From: Burkholderia diffusa
Lineage (GTDB): Bacteria > Pseudomonadota > Gammaproteobacteria > Burkholderiales > Burkholderiaceae
Length of the DNA: 64,000 bases
Assembly (NCBI RefSeq): GCF_902499115.1
Contig: NZ_CABVPN010000001.1
Span: 248,001-312,000 of the forward strand
Reading direction: 5' to 3'
Both the position numbers and the translations under genes were made by a program. Below the pieces are notes generated by a model that saw only the letters and a program-made list of their open reading frames with translations, was not told where the DNA came from and did not search any database. Within the stretch, counting starts at the first letter, position 1; the number at the start of each line of letters is the position of its first letter. Shown in pieces: positions 1 to 9,244 of the stretch.

Positions 1-1490
1 TGCACGTGATGCAGCACGCGCAGCGCGGACGGCGTGTTCGCATACGTGATCGCGACGGCCGCCGCGCGATGGATACCGGCCGCGAGCAGCGACTCGCGAC
101 GCGCCGCGTCGCCGAACACGACCGATTCGCCGGCCGTCGCAGCCGCGCTCACGCGATCGGGGTCGAGGTCGAGCGCGACGTATGGAATGCCTTCCTGCTC
201 GAGCATGCGCGCCAGGTTCTGCCCCGCGCGGCCGTAGCCGCAGATGATCACGTGGCCGCGCTGCTTGAGGCTTTGCGTCGCGATCCGCGTCATCTGCAGC
301 GACTGCTGCATCCATTCCGTCGACGACAGCCGCATCACGATCCGATCGGCGTTCTGGATCAGGAACGGCGCGGCGAGCATCGACAGCAGCATCGACGCGA
401 GGATCGCCTGCAGCAGCGTCGAATCGACGAGATGGCGGTCGAGGATCAGGTTCAGCAGCACGAAGCCGAATTCGCCGGCCTGCGCCAGGCCGATGCCGGT
501 GCGCATCGCGACGCCCGGCGTCGCGCCGAACAACCGCGCAAGTCCGGCGATCGTCGTCGCCTTGAACAGGATCTGCCCGACGAAGAAGCCGAACACGAGC
601 ACCGGATGCTCCCAGATCACGCGCGGATCGAGCAGCATCCCCGTCGTCACGAAGAACAGGCCGAGCAGCACGTCGCGGAACGGCTTGATGTCCTCCTCCA
701 CCTGATGGCGGAACGGAGTCTCGGAGATCAGCATCCCCGCGATGAACGCGCCGAGCGCGAGCGACAGGCCAAAGCGGTCGGTGATGAACGCGGCGCCGAG
801 CGTGACGAGCAGCAGGTTCAGCACGAACAGCTCCTGCGAGCGGCGCCGAGCGACGACGTTCAGCCAGCGCGTCATGAAACGCTGCCCGATGACCAGCAGC
901 AGCGTCAGCGCGATCACGATCTTGACCGCCGCGAAGCCGAGCGTGAGCGCGAGATCCTTCGACGACTCGGCGCCGAACGCGGCGATCACGATCAGCAGCG
1001 GCACCACGGCCAGATCCTGGAACAGCAGCACGCCGAAGATGTTGCGGCCGTGCGCGGTCTCGATCTCGAGCCGCTCGGCGAGCATCTTCGACACGATCGC
1101 CGTCGACGACATCGCGAGCGCGCCGCCGAGCGCGATGCAGCCCTGCCACGTGATGTGCACCCAGCGCTCGAACAGCAGGCCGAGCGCCAGCGCGAGCACG
1201 AGCGTCGCGACCACCTGCAGGAGACCCAGCCCGAACACGAGCCGCTGCATCGCCCGCAGCTTCGCGAGCGAGAATTCGAGGCCGATCGAGAACATCAGGA
1301 ACACCACGCCGAATTCCGCGAGATGCTCGGCCCGCTCCAGATCCGCGGCGACGCCGAACGCGTGCGGCCCGACCAGGATGCCGACGGTCAGGTAGCCGAG
1401 CATCGGCGGCAGGTTCAGCGAGCGAAATACGACGACGCCCACCACCGAGGCCAGCAGCAGCAGCAGGGTCATTTCGAGCGGGGAAATCAC
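1..1490 (-). CDS. Monovalent cation:proton antiporter, CPA2/KefB family (partial, 3' end outside window)
   Basis: Inner-membrane cation/proton antiporter of the CPA2 family, related to KefB/KefC. About 496 codons are visible. The N-terminal part is a run of hydrophobic helices, with the family-like stretches GYLTVGILVGPHAFGV and FGVLLFQDLAVVPLL. The last part before the window edge is a TrkA-N/RCK nucleotide-binding domain that opens with the Rossmann motif GYGRAGQ. I chose GTG at 1490 because it follows the divergent promoter region; ATG at 1472 is the alternative. It is divergent from kdsD. The true C-terminus lies beyond position 1. Substrate (K+ or Na+) cannot be decided from sequence. 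Confidence 0.88.
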   Translation of the reverse strand, partial: MISPLEMTLLLLLASVVGVVVFRSLNLPPMLGYLTVGILVGPHAFGVAADLERAEHLAEFGVVFLMFSIGLEFSLAKLRAMQRLVFGLGLLQVVATLVLALALGLLFERWVHITWQGCIALGGALAMSSTAIVSKMLAERLEIETAHGRNIFGVLLFQDLAVVPLLIVIAAFGAESSKDLALTLGFAAVKIVIALTLLLVIGQRFMTRWLNVVARRRSQELFVLNLLLVTLGAAFITDRFGLSLALGAFIAGMLISETPFRHQVEEDIKPFRDVLLGLFFVTTGMLLDPRVIWEHPVLVFGFFVGQILFKATTIAGLARLFGATPGVAMRTGIGLAQAGEFGFVLLNLILDRHLVDSTLLQAILASMLLSMLAAPFLIQNADRIVMRLSSTEWMQQSLQMTRIATQSLKQRGHVIICGYGRAGQNLARMLEQEGIPYVALDLDPDRVSAAATAGESVVFGDAARRESLLAAGIHRAAAVAITYANTPSALRVLHHV

Positions 1491-1601
1491 GGGCGAAGCG
1501 TCCTCGTTCGTCGGGGCCACGGCAATGCGGGCGCGGGTGGTGGCGGTGGGCAAGCGGCATCGGACGAGTCCGAAGGCGCGGCGCGGCGAACAAACGCCTT
1601 T

Positions 1602-1609
1602 GCTATACT
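1602..1609 (+). promoter_or_regulatory. Extended -10 promoter of kdsD, predicted leaderless start
   Basis: TGCTATACT contains a good -10 hexamer (TATACT, 1604-1609) with an upstream TGC extension. Transcription would start about 7 nt later, at or next to the kdsD ATG at 1616. No ribosome binding site fits between them. Confidence 0.5.
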
Positions 1610-1615
1610 CCGCGC

Positions 1616-2599
1616 ATGATAGCGAAAATCAATGATGATCGGGCGCTCGCGCTCGCCCGCGACGTGCTCGACATCGAGGCGGACGCCGTGCGCGCGCTGC
1701 GCGACCAGCTCGACGGCGACTTCGTCCAGGCCGTCGCGCTGCTGCTCGGCTGCCGCGGTCGCGTCGTCGTATCCGGCATCGGCAAATCCGGGCATATCGC
1801 CCGCAAGATCGCGGCCACGCTGGCGAGCACCGGCACGCCGGCCTTCTTCGTCCACCCGGCCGAGGCCAGCCACGGCGACCTCGGCATGGTCACGTCGGAC
1901 GACGTCTTCATCGGCATCTCCTATTCCGGCGAGTCGGAAGAACTCGTCGCGATCCTGCCGCTCGTGAAGCGGATCGGCGCGAAGCTGATCGCGATCACGG
2001 GCCGTGCGGAATCGAGCCTCGGCACACTCGCCGACGTGAACCTGAACGCCGCGGTCTCGAAGGAAGCCTGCCCGCTGAACCTCGCCCCCACCGCGAGCAC
2101 GACCGCCGCGCTCGCGCTCGGCGACGCGCTCGCCGTCGCGGTGCTCGACGCGCGCGGCTTCGGCTCCGAGGATTTCGCGCGCTCGCATCCGGGTGGCGCG
2201 CTCGGCCGGCGCCTGCTCACCCACGTGCGCGACGTGATGCGCTCGGGCGACGACATTCCGCGCGTCGGGCTCGACGCGACGCTGTCGGACGCACTGTTCC
2301 AGATCACCGCGAAGCGCCTGGGCATGACCGCCGTGGTCGACACCGACGGCCGCGTGGCCGGCATCTTCACCGACGGCGACCTGCGCCGCGTGCTGGCGCG
2401 CGACGGTGATTTCCGCACGCTGCCGATCGTCGACGTGATGACGCGCGAACCGCGCACGATCGGCCCCGACAATCTCGCGGTCGAGGCCGTGGAACTGATG
2501 GAGCGCCACCGGATCAACCAGATGCTGGTGGTCGATGCCGACGGTGCGCTGATCGGCGCGCTGAACATGCACGACCTGTTTTCGAAGAAGGTGATCTGA
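1616..2599 (+). CDS. kdsD: D-arabinose 5-phosphate isomerase KdsD
   Basis: Cytoplasmic enzyme that converts D-ribulose 5-phosphate to D-arabinose 5-phosphate, the first step of Kdo synthesis for LPS. At 327 aa it has the family's normal length: an N-terminal SIS sugar-isomerase domain (about residues 35-180, with GIGKSGHIARK and SHPGGALGRR) followed by two CBS domains. It leads the kdsD-kdsC-lptC-lptA-lptB run, and its TGA overlaps the kdsC ATG by one base, so the genes are probably translated together. The order matches the conserved LPS-transport cluster of proteobacteria. Confidence 0.96.
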   Translation: MIAKINDDRALALARDVLDIEADAVRALRDQLDGDFVQAVALLLGCRGRVVVSGIGKSGHIARKIAATLASTGTPAFFVHPAEASHGDLGMVTSDDVFIGISYSGESEELVAILPLVKRIGAKLIAITGRAESSLGTLADVNLNAAVSKEACPLNLAPTASTTAALALGDALAVAVLDARGFGSEDFARSHPGGALGRRLLTHVRDVMRSGDDIPRVGLDATLSDALFQITAKRLGMTAVVDTDGRVAGIFTDGDLRRVLARDGDFRTLPIVDVMTREPRTIGPDNLAVEAVELMERHRINQMLVVDADGALIGALNMHDLFSKKVI

Positions 2600-3135
2600 T
2601 GAGTGCAGCGCTGACTGCGGCCGAACGCGCGAGCCGCGTGAAGCTGATGGTTTTCGACGTCGACGGCGTGCTGACCGACGGTGGCCTGCTGTTTACCGCG
2701 GCAGGCGACGCGATGAAGTCGTTCAATTCGCTCGACGGCCACGGCGTGAAGCTGCTCGGCGAGGCCGGCATCGCAACCGCGATCATCACCGGCCGCCGCT
2801 CGGACATCGTCGCGGCCCGCGCGAAGGAAATGAAGATTGCGCATCTGTTCCAGGGCGTCGAGAACAAGCTCGCCGTGTTCGGCGACCTGATCGCGTCGCT
2901 CGGCATCACCGCCGACGCTTGCGGCTATATGGGCGACGACTGGCCCGACCTGCCGGTGATGCTGCGCTGCGGCTTCGCGACGGCACCGGCCAACGCGCAC
3001 CCCGAGGTGATCGCCCGCGCGCACTGGGTGGCCGAGGCCCGTGGCGGCCACGGCGCGGTGCGCGAAGTCTGCGACGCGATCCTGCGCGCGCAGCGCCGCT
3101 ACGACGCGCTGCTCGCCGCTGCCTGCGGAGCCTGA
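2599..3135 (+). CDS. kdsC: 3-deoxy-D-manno-octulosonate 8-phosphate phosphatase KdsC
   Basis: HAD-superfamily phosphatase that releases phosphate from Kdo-8-phosphate to give Kdo. The 178-aa protein is the small tetrameric type without a cap domain. HAD motif I is seen as VFDVDGVLTDG near residue 16 (the two Asp are nucleophile and acid/base) and motif IV as GDDWPDLPV. It overlaps kdsD by one base and ends three bases before lptC. Confidence 0.95.
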   Translation: MSAALTAAERASRVKLMVFDVDGVLTDGGLLFTAAGDAMKSFNSLDGHGVKLLGEAGIATAIITGRRSDIVAARAKEMKIAHLFQGVENKLAVFGDLIASLGITADACGYMGDDWPDLPVMLRCGFATAPANAHPEVIARAHWVAEARGGHGAVREVCDAILRAQRRYDALLAAACGA

Positions 3136-3138
3136 CGG

Positions 3139-3753
3139 ATGAACACGCATTTCCGCTGGACCCAGCTGCTGCCGCTCGTCGCGGTCGCCGCGCTCGCGGG
3201 CATCACGTGGTGGCTGCTGCAGGCGACGCTGCCGCCGCCCGGCGAAGGCACCGTGCAGCCGAAGCGCCACACGCCCGACTATTTCGCGGACAACTTCTCG
3301 GTCACCGAGCTCGACCAGACGGGCACGACGCAGTACCGTCTGACGGCCGCGAAGCTGATTCATTACGAAGACACCGAAAACAGCGACCTGACCGATCCGG
3401 CCATGCGCGCATTCCAGCCCGGCAAGCCGGTCGTGACGACCACCGCGAAGCGCGGCACCGTCAACGGCGACGTGTCGATCGTCGACTTGTACGACGACGC
3501 GCGCATCCTGCGCGTGGCCGGCGGCGGCGACCCGCAGATGCAGGCCGATTCCCAGCATTTCCGGATCTTCGTCAATGACGATGTGATCCAGACCGAAAAG
3601 CCGGTTAAACTTCAGCGCGGCCTGTCGCTCGTCAACGCGACCGACGGCATGAAGTACAACAACGTCACCCGGGTCATCGAGCTTTACGGCAACGTGCGCG
3701 GCACGATCGCCGCGGCGGACACGTCCGGCGGCTCGAAAGGTCAATCCAGGTGA
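3139..3753 (+). CDS. lptC: LPS export protein LptC
   Basis: Bitopic inner-membrane protein that links the LptBFG extractor to the periplasmic LptA bridge. One N-terminal membrane segment (about residues 8-27, LLPLVAVAALAGITWWLL) is followed by an OstA-like beta-jellyroll domain with repeated T-A-x-x-x-x-Y and G-x-V-x-G elements. At 204 aa it is typical. It sits three bases after kdsC, and its TGA overlaps the proposed lptA start. Confidence 0.93.
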   Translation: MNTHFRWTQLLPLVAVAALAGITWWLLQATLPPPGEGTVQPKRHTPDYFADNFSVTELDQTGTTQYRLTAAKLIHYEDTENSDLTDPAMRAFQPGKPVVTTTAKRGTVNGDVSIVDLYDDARILRVAGGGDPQMQADSQHFRIFVNDDVIQTEKPVKLQRGLSLVNATDGMKYNNVTRVIELYGNVRGTIAAADTSGGSKGQSR

Positions 3754-4439
3754 CGCATCCCTCACGTGACTGCATGAACGAACCGTTCCCTCGACAGAAT
3801 TCCGGCGGCGCTGCGCGCGCCGTCCGCGCCGCGCTCGCCGCGACGCTCGTGGCGCTCCCGCTCGTCGGGCTGGCGCCGCTCGCCCATGCCGAGAAGGCCG
3901 ACCAGAACAAGCCGATCAACGTCGAGGCGGACAACCTGACCTATGACGACCTGAAGCAGGTGACGGTCGCGACCGGCAACGTCGTGATCACGAAAGGCAC
4001 GATCATCATCAAGGGCGACCGCGTCGAAGTGCGCCAGGATCCCGAAGGCTATCAGTACGCGACATCGTTCGGCAGCGGCAAGAAGCACGCGACGTTCCGT
4101 CAGAAACGCGAAGGTCTCGACGAATACATCGACGGCGACGCCGAGCGTATCGACTACGATGGCAAGCAGGACCTGACGACGCTGACCACCGCCGCGACCG
4201 TGCGCCGCCTGCAGGGCACGTCGACGATCGCCGACACCGTGCACGGCAGCGTGATCACGTACGACGGCCAGCGCGACTTCTACACCGCGAAGGGCGGCAA
4301 GGACGTGGCGGCACCGGGCAACCCGAACGGCCGCGTGCGCGCGATGCTGTCGCCGAAGAACGGTGGCCCCGGGCAGCTGAACGGCGCGCCGGCGAAGTTG
4401 TCGCCGTCGACCACGATCCAGGGAGCGCCGGGCCAATGA
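3750..4439 (+). CDS. lptA: LPS transport periplasmic protein LptA
   Basis: Periplasmic beta-jellyroll protein that forms the LPS bridge across the periplasm. A signal peptide ends at AHA (about residue 47), and the mature protein opens with DQNKPINVEADNLTYDD, a typical OstA/LptA domain. I chose the GTG at 3750, which overlaps the lptC stop as GTGA and has an AAGG about nine bases upstream; ATG at 3774 lacks a clear ribosome binding site and would give a shorter signal peptide. The stop overlaps the lptB start as ATGA. Confidence 0.92.
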   Translation: MTHPSRDCMNEPFPRQNSGGAARAVRAALAATLVALPLVGLAPLAHAEKADQNKPINVEADNLTYDDLKQVTVATGNVVITKGTIIIKGDRVEVRQDPEGYQYATSFGSGKKHATFRQKREGLDEYIDGDAERIDYDGKQDLTTLTTAATVRRLQGTSTIADTVHGSVITYDGQRDFYTAKGGKDVAAPGNPNGRVRAMLSPKNGGPGQLNGAPAKLSPSTTIQGAPGQ

Positions 4440-5212
4440 ACGCGCTTTCGAACCGCCAGCCGGCCGGCACGACGAGCTCGCTCGTCGTCCGCAACCTGAA
4501 GAAACGCTACGGCTCGCGCACGGTCGTCAAGGACGTGTCGCTCGACGTGAAGAGCGGCGAAGTCGTCGGCCTGCTCGGCCCGAACGGCGCCGGCAAGACG
4601 ACGTCGTTCTACATGATCGTCGGCCTCGTGCCGCTCGACGCGGGCGAGATTTCGCTGAACGGCAGCTCGATCAGCCTGCTGCCGATCCACAAGCGTGCGT
4701 CGCTCGGCCTGTCGTACCTGCCGCAGGAAGCGTCGGTGTTCCGCAAGCTGACCGTCGAGGAAAACATCCGCGCGGTGCTCGAACTGCAGCACGGCGACGA
4801 CGGCAAGCGGCTGTCGAAGGACGCGATCGCGGCGCGCACCGAGGCGCTGCTCGACGAGCTGCAGATCGGCCACCTGCGCGAGAACCCGGCGCTGTCGCTG
4901 TCGGGCGGCGAACGCCGTCGCGTCGAAATCGCGCGCGCGCTGGCGACCAACCCGAACTTCATCCTGCTAGACGAACCGTTCGCCGGCGTCGACCCGATCG
5001 CAGTGCTCGAGATCCAGAAGATCGTCAAGTTCCTGAAACAGCGTAACATCGGCGTGTTGATTACCGATCACAACGTCCGCGAAACGCTCGGCATCTGCGA
5101 CCACGCATACATCATCAGCGACGGTTCGGTGCTCGCCGCCGGCGCGCCGAGCGAAATCATCGAAAACGAAAGCGTGCGCCGCGTGTACCTCGGCGAACAC
5201 TTCCGCATGTAA
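4436..5212 (+). CDS. lptB: LPS export ABC transporter ATP-binding protein LptB
   Basis: Cytoplasmic ATPase that powers LPS extraction by LptFG. The 258-aa ABC domain shows Walker A GPNGAGKTT near residue 48, signature LSGGE near 155, and Walker B ILLDEPFAGVDP. The last residues (VYLGEHFRM) are a typical LptB tail. It overlaps lptA by four bases. rpoN follows, as in most proteobacteria. Confidence 0.96.
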   Translation: MNALSNRQPAGTTSSLVVRNLKKRYGSRTVVKDVSLDVKSGEVVGLLGPNGAGKTTSFYMIVGLVPLDAGEISLNGSSISLLPIHKRASLGLSYLPQEASVFRKLTVEENIRAVLELQHGDDGKRLSKDAIAARTEALLDELQIGHLRENPALSLSGGERRRVEIARALATNPNFILLDEPFAGVDPIAVLEIQKIVKFLKQRNIGVLITDHNVRETLGICDHAYIISDGSVLAAGAPSEIIENESVRRVYLGEHFRM

Positions 5213-5346
5213 CCTTCCCCGCGGCTGGCCGCCCCCTCCGGCGTCCGGCGGCTCCCGCCTGCGGCCGTGCGCCGCGCCGCGCGTAATCGCGGATGGCTCA
5301 AGGCACCTGGGTCGTGGCAAACTGCCGGTATGACTCCCTCTCTGCC

Positions 5347-6852
5347 ATGAAAGCCAGCCTTCAACTCCGCCTGTCGCAACACCTGGCACTGACACCGCAA
5401 CTGCAGCAGTCGATCCGGCTGCTGCAGTTGTCGACGCTCGAACTGCAGCAGGAAGTCGCGATGGCCGTCGCGCAGAATCCGCTGCTCGAGAACGATGACG
5501 AATGGATCGCGAGCCCGCTGCGCGTCGCGGCGGACGGATCGCTGATCGCGCAGACGCCTCCCAGCCAGAATACCGAGTCGGGCGCCGCGAACGGCAGCAG
5601 CCAGTCGAGCGATCGCGCCGAGCGCGACGAACCGGCCGCCGCCGACGAATACGACAGCTACGCATCGGGCGACGCGGGCGACGGCCCGCAGTGGAATCTC
5701 GACGAGTTCGGCCGTTCGAGCGGCGCATCGGACGACGACGACCTCCCGCCGCTGCAGGTGCAGGAAGCCGCGACGTCGTTGCGCGACCACCTGTCCGCGC
5801 AATTGCGCGTCACGCAGGCCAGCCCGCGCGATCGCGCGCTCGTGATGTTCCTGATCGAATCGCTCGACGACGACGGTTACCTGACCGCCTCCCTCGACGA
5901 AGTGCTCGCCGACCTGCCGCCGGAACTGGAAATCGACTGCGACGAACTGAATGCGGCGCTCGCGCTGCTGCACAGTTTCGACCCGGCCGGGGTCGGGGCC
6001 CGCTCGGCGTCCGAATGCCTGAAGCTGCAGTTGCTGCGCCTCGATCCGTCCCCGACACGCACGCTCGCGCTCGAGATCGTGTCGCAGCATCTCGAACTGC
6101 TCGCCGCCCGCGACTTCACGCGGCTGCGCAAGCACCTGAAGGCGAGCGACGACGCGCTGCGCGACGCGCACGCGCTGATCCGTTCGCTGGAGCCGTTCCC
6201 CGGCGCCGCGTACGGCAAGGCCGAGGCAGACTACGTCGTGCCCGACATCATCGTGAAGAAGGCCGGCCAGGGCTGGCTCGCGGAACTCAATCCGGAAGTG
6301 ATGCCGCGCCTGCGAATCAACAACCTGTACGCGAACATCCTGCGCAACAGCCGTGGCGACCCGTCGGCCGGATCGTTGAAACAGCAGCTCCAGGAAGCAC
6401 GCTGGCTGATCAAGAACATCCAGCAGCGATTCGACACGATCCTGCGTGTCGCGCAGGCTATTGTCGAACGTCAGAAGAATTTCTTTGCGCACGGTGAAAT
6501 TGCCATGCGCCCCTTGGTTTTGCGGGAAATAGCTGATACGCTGGGCCTACACGAGTCGACTGTCAGCCGTGTGACAACTGGCAAGTACATGCTGACCCCG
6601 TTCGGGACGCTTGAATTTAAGTACTTCTTCGGATCACACGTTTCGACCGACACCGGAGGCGCCGCATCGTCGACCGCCATCCGAGCCCTGATCAAGCAAC
6701 TGATAGGAGCTGAAGACCCAAAATCGCCACTTTCGGACAGCCGCATTGCCGAGCTGCTGGCAGAACAGGGATTCGTGGTCGCGCGCCGCACGGTTGCCAA
6801 GTATCGCGAAGCCCTCAAAATCCCGGCAGTGAATCTGCGCAAGTCTCTTTAA
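5347..6852 (+). CDS. rpoN: RNA polymerase sigma-54 factor RpoN
   Basis: Alternative sigma factor that depends on AAA+ activators. The start at 5347 gives the canonical N-terminus MKASLQLRLSQHLALTPQLQQ, which is activator-interacting region I; an upstream in-frame ATG at 5293 gives a non-conserved extension. An acidic linker (about residues 70-140) is followed by the core-binding domain, the HTH, and the RpoN box ARRTVAKYRE near residue 478. It is 501 aa long. The last 400 bases are less GC-rich than the rest. Its PTS-Ntr neighbours hpf, ptsN, hprK and rapZ are the usual ones. Confidence 0.96.
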   Translation: MKASLQLRLSQHLALTPQLQQSIRLLQLSTLELQQEVAMAVAQNPLLENDDEWIASPLRVAADGSLIAQTPPSQNTESGAANGSSQSSDRAERDEPAAADEYDSYASGDAGDGPQWNLDEFGRSSGASDDDDLPPLQVQEAATSLRDHLSAQLRVTQASPRDRALVMFLIESLDDDGYLTASLDEVLADLPPELEIDCDELNAALALLHSFDPAGVGARSASECLKLQLLRLDPSPTRTLALEIVSQHLELLAARDFTRLRKHLKASDDALRDAHALIRSLEPFPGAAYGKAEADYVVPDIIVKKAGQGWLAELNPEVMPRLRINNLYANILRNSRGDPSAGSLKQQLQEARWLIKNIQQRFDTILRVAQAIVERQKNFFAHGEIAMRPLVLREIADTLGLHESTVSRVTTGKYMLTPFGTLEFKYFFGSHVSTDTGGAASSTAIRALIKQLIGAEDPKSPLSDSRIAELLAEQGFVVARRTVAKYREALKIPAVNLRKSL

Positions 6853-7011
6853 GCCTGCTGCCTGCCCGGCGGCAGGCGTGTTCCGGCCACCGCGCACACG
6901 GGGAACAGGCCGGGCGACTTGTCCGCGAATGTGCCGCTACCTGCGGCAGGGGCAAGTCGACCGGAGCGCCGCCTCGATGCGGCCGGGTGGTCACTCGCTT
7001 GGAGAAGCACT

Positions 7012-7371
7012 ATGAACCTGAAGATCAGTGGACATCATCTCGAAGTCACGCCTGCAATTCGCGAATACGTGATCACCAAGCTGGACCGGGTGCTACGGCA
7101 TAGCGATCAGGTAATCGATGGCACTGTGATCCTCTCGGTCGACAATCACAAGGAAAAGGACAAGCAGCAGCGCGCGGAAATCAATCTGCATCTGAAGGGC
7201 AAGGACATCTTCGTCGAAAGCGCGAACGGCAACCTGTACGCTGCGATCGATCTGCTGATCGACAAGCTGGATCGCCAGGTCGTCAAGCACATGGAGCGTC
7301 TGCAGACCCATGCGCACGACCCGATCAAGCTGCAGCCGTCGATCGACCAGATCGAACTGCCGCCGCAATAA
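7012..7371 (+). CDS. hpf: Ribosome hibernation promoting factor, short type
   Basis: Binds the 30S subunit in stationary phase and supports 70S/100S hibernation. It is a 119-aa protein with the HPF/YfiA fold: MNLKISGHHLEVTPAIREYV at the start and the conserved Y-A-A-I-D-L-L-I-D-K-L-D-R-Q helix. It lacks the long C-terminal dimerisation domain. The ATG at 7012 is preceded by GGAGAAGCACT, a clear ribosome binding site; longer in-frame starts upstream are unlikely. A strong terminator follows. Confidence 0.95.
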   Translation: MNLKISGHHLEVTPAIREYVITKLDRVLRHSDQVIDGTVILSVDNHKEKDKQQRAEINLHLKGKDIFVESANGNLYAAIDLLIDKLDRQVVKHMERLQTHAHDPIKLQPSIDQIELPPQ

Positions 7372-7392
7372 CGTTCACCGCAATACACATGC

Positions 7393-7418
7393 CGCCCGGT
7401 TCGCCGGGCGTTTTTTTT
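7393..7418 (+). terminator. Rho-independent terminator after hpf
   Basis: CGCCCGG-TTCG-CCGGGCG hairpin with a seven-base perfect stem, followed at once by eight T. Confidence 0.93.
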
Positions 7419-7480
7419 GTGTCCGAGCGGCAGTGGTGCGACCGGTCCGTCCATGCCGCGCCACGCACGCGGCTGTGCTC

Positions 7481-7486
7481 TATAAT
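7481..7486 (+). promoter_or_regulatory. -10 element (TATAAT) upstream of ptsN
   Basis: A perfect TATAAT lies 63 bases after the hpf terminator and before ptsN, giving that cluster its own promoter. No convincing -35 is visible. Confidence 0.55.
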
Positions 7487-7624
7487 GTTCCGGTTATCGC
7501 CGGGGGGCGTTGGGTGCGGTAGCTGCCTTGCAGGTTTCCGATGCCGAACGCCTTGATATCGCCGAACATGGAAAATCAGTCTGCCGCCGCAAGGAGACCC
7601 CAGGCCGCCCAATCGCCTGCCAAC

Positions 7625-8080
7625 ATGAATCGCCTAGCCAAAATCCTGCCCATAGAGAACGTCGTCATCGACCTCTCCGTCACCAGCAAGAAACGCGTCT
7701 TCGAACAAGCCGGGTTGATCTTCGAGAATCAGAACGGCATCGCCCGCAGCACCGTCACGGATAACCTGTTCGCGCGCGAGCGCCTCGGTTCGACCGGGCT
7801 CGGCGAAGGCGTCGCGATTCCGCACGGGCGCATCAAGGGGCTCAAGCACCCGCTCGCCGCGTTCGTGCGGCTGGCCGACGCGATCCCGTTCGAAGCGCCC
7901 GACGGCCAGCCCGTCGGTCTCCTGATTTTCCTGCTCGTCCCCGAGCAAGCCACCCAGCAGCACCTCGAGATCCTGTCGGAAATCGCGCAACTGCTGTCCG
8001 ATCGCGACGCGCGCGAGCGTCTGCACAACGAAACGGATATCGCCGAGTTGCATCGCCTGCTCACTCAGTGGCAACCTTGA
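7625..8080 (+). CDS. ptsN: PTS IIA-like nitrogen regulatory protein PtsN (EIIA-Ntr)
   Basis: Phosphocarrier of the PTS-Ntr branch that adjusts potassium and nitrogen physiology. The EIIA fructose-type domain carries the phospho-histidine in GVAIPHGRIKGL. The start at 7625 (MNRLAKILPIENV) gives 151 aa, the family's usual size; ATGs at 7541 and 7568 in the same frame would add non-conserved residues, and none has an ideal ribosome binding site. It is followed by hprK and rapZ, so its own phosphorylation may be tied to HprK. Confidence 0.92.
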   Translation: MNRLAKILPIENVVIDLSVTSKKRVFEQAGLIFENQNGIARSTVTDNLFARERLGSTGLGEGVAIPHGRIKGLKHPLAAFVRLADAIPFEAPDGQPVGLLIFLLVPEQATQQHLEILSEIAQLLSDRDARERLHNETDIAELHRLLTQWQP

Positions 8081-8199
8081 GTTGATCCGGGCGGAATTTT
8101 TCCGGTACGCGGCGGCACACGCCGTCGTCCAGGGCCGCCCGGCATGGCGACGTCCGTCGCCGCGCGCCTGCACACCGGCCCATTGGAGTGACGAGAGTC

Positions 8200-9168
8200 A
8201 TGGATACGTCCAGCATCAACGCCCAGAGCATCTTCGACGACAACGCGGCCACGCTGAAGCTGAGCTGGCTGACGGGGCATGAAGGCTGGGAGCGCGGTTT
8301 TTCGGCCGACACCGTCGCCAACGCAACGTCGAGCGCCGACCTCGTCGGCCACCTGAACCTGATCCACCCGAACCGGATCCAGGTGCTCGGCGAAGCCGAA
8401 ATCGACTACTACCAGCGGCAGACCGACGAAGACCGTTCGCGCCACATGGCCGAGCTGATCGCCCTCGAGCCACCGTTCCTCGTCGTCGCCGGCGGCGCTG
8501 CGGCGCCGCCCGAACTCGTGCTGCGCTGCACGCGCTCGTCCACGCCGCTGTTCACGACGCCGATGTCGGCCGCCGCGGTGATCGACAGCCTGCGGCTCTA
8601 CATGTCGCGCATCCTCGCGCCGCGCGCGACGCTGCACGGCGTGTTCCTCGACATCCTCGGGATGGGCGTGCTGCTCACCGGCGACTCCGGGCTCGGCAAG
8701 AGCGAACTGGGCCTCGAACTCATCAGTCGCGGCCACGGCCTCGTCGCGGACGATGCCGTCGATTTCGTCCGACTTGGCCCCGATTTCGTCGAAGGCCGCT
8801 GCCCGCCGCTGCTGCAGAACCTGCTCGAAGTGCGCGGTCTCGGCCTGCTCGACATCAAGACGATCTTCGGTGAAACGGCGGTCCGCCGGAAAATGAAGCT
8901 GAAGCTGATCGTCCAGCTCGTGCGCCGCCCGGACGGCGAATTCCAGCGGCTGCCGCTGGAAAGCCAGACGGTCGACGTGCTTGGCCTGCCGATCAGCAAG
9001 GTCACGATCCAGGTTGCGGCCGGCCGCAACCTCGCGGTGCTCGTCGAGGCGGCCGTGCGGAATACGATCCTGCAGTTGCGCGGAATCGACACGTTGCGCG
9101 ATTTCATGGATCGGCAACGACTCGCAATGCAAGATCCCGACAGTCAGTTCCCCGGCAAGCTCGTGTAA
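8200..9168 (+). CDS. hprK: HPr kinase/phosphorylase HprK
   Basis: Bifunctional enzyme that phosphorylates and dephosphorylates HPr on serine. In the 322-aa product the P-loop GDSGLGKS lies near residue 161, and the C-terminal kinase domain holds the HprK signature EVRGLGLLD. The start at 8200 (MDTSSINAQSIF) is the family-like one; an in-frame ATG at 8188 is possible. Many proteobacteria keep this Gram-positive-like kinase beside ptsN and rapZ. Confidence 0.94.
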   Translation: MDTSSINAQSIFDDNAATLKLSWLTGHEGWERGFSADTVANATSSADLVGHLNLIHPNRIQVLGEAEIDYYQRQTDEDRSRHMAELIALEPPFLVVAGGAAAPPELVLRCTRSSTPLFTTPMSAAAVIDSLRLYMSRILAPRATLHGVFLDILGMGVLLTGDSGLGKSELGLELISRGHGLVADDAVDFVRLGPDFVEGRCPPLLQNLLEVRGLGLLDIKTIFGETAVRRKMKLKLIVQLVRRPDGEFQRLPLESQTVDVLGLPISKVTIQVAAGRNLAVLVEAAVRNTILQLRGIDTLRDFMDRQRLAMQDPDSQFPGKLV

Positions 9169-9213
9169 CGCTCCCCGCGCCGGCCTCGCAGCGCCGACGC
9201 GTCGAGCCGGTGC

Positions 9214-9219
9214 TATGAT
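9214..9219 (+). promoter_or_regulatory. Possible extended -10 element upstream of rapZ
   Basis: TGCTATGAT contains TATGAT with a TGC extension 26 bases before the rapZ ATG. It may give rapZ a promoter separate from hprK. Confidence 0.35.
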
Positions 9220-9244
9220 GAAACGTCAGGATTCTCTGCTTCCC

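Noticed and set aside
6..1619. 537-codon plus-strand open frame opposite the antiporter gene
   Set aside because: Composition is Arg/Glu/His-rich low complexity typical of antisense frames in GC-rich DNA; the minus strand encodes clear antiporter and RCK motifs.
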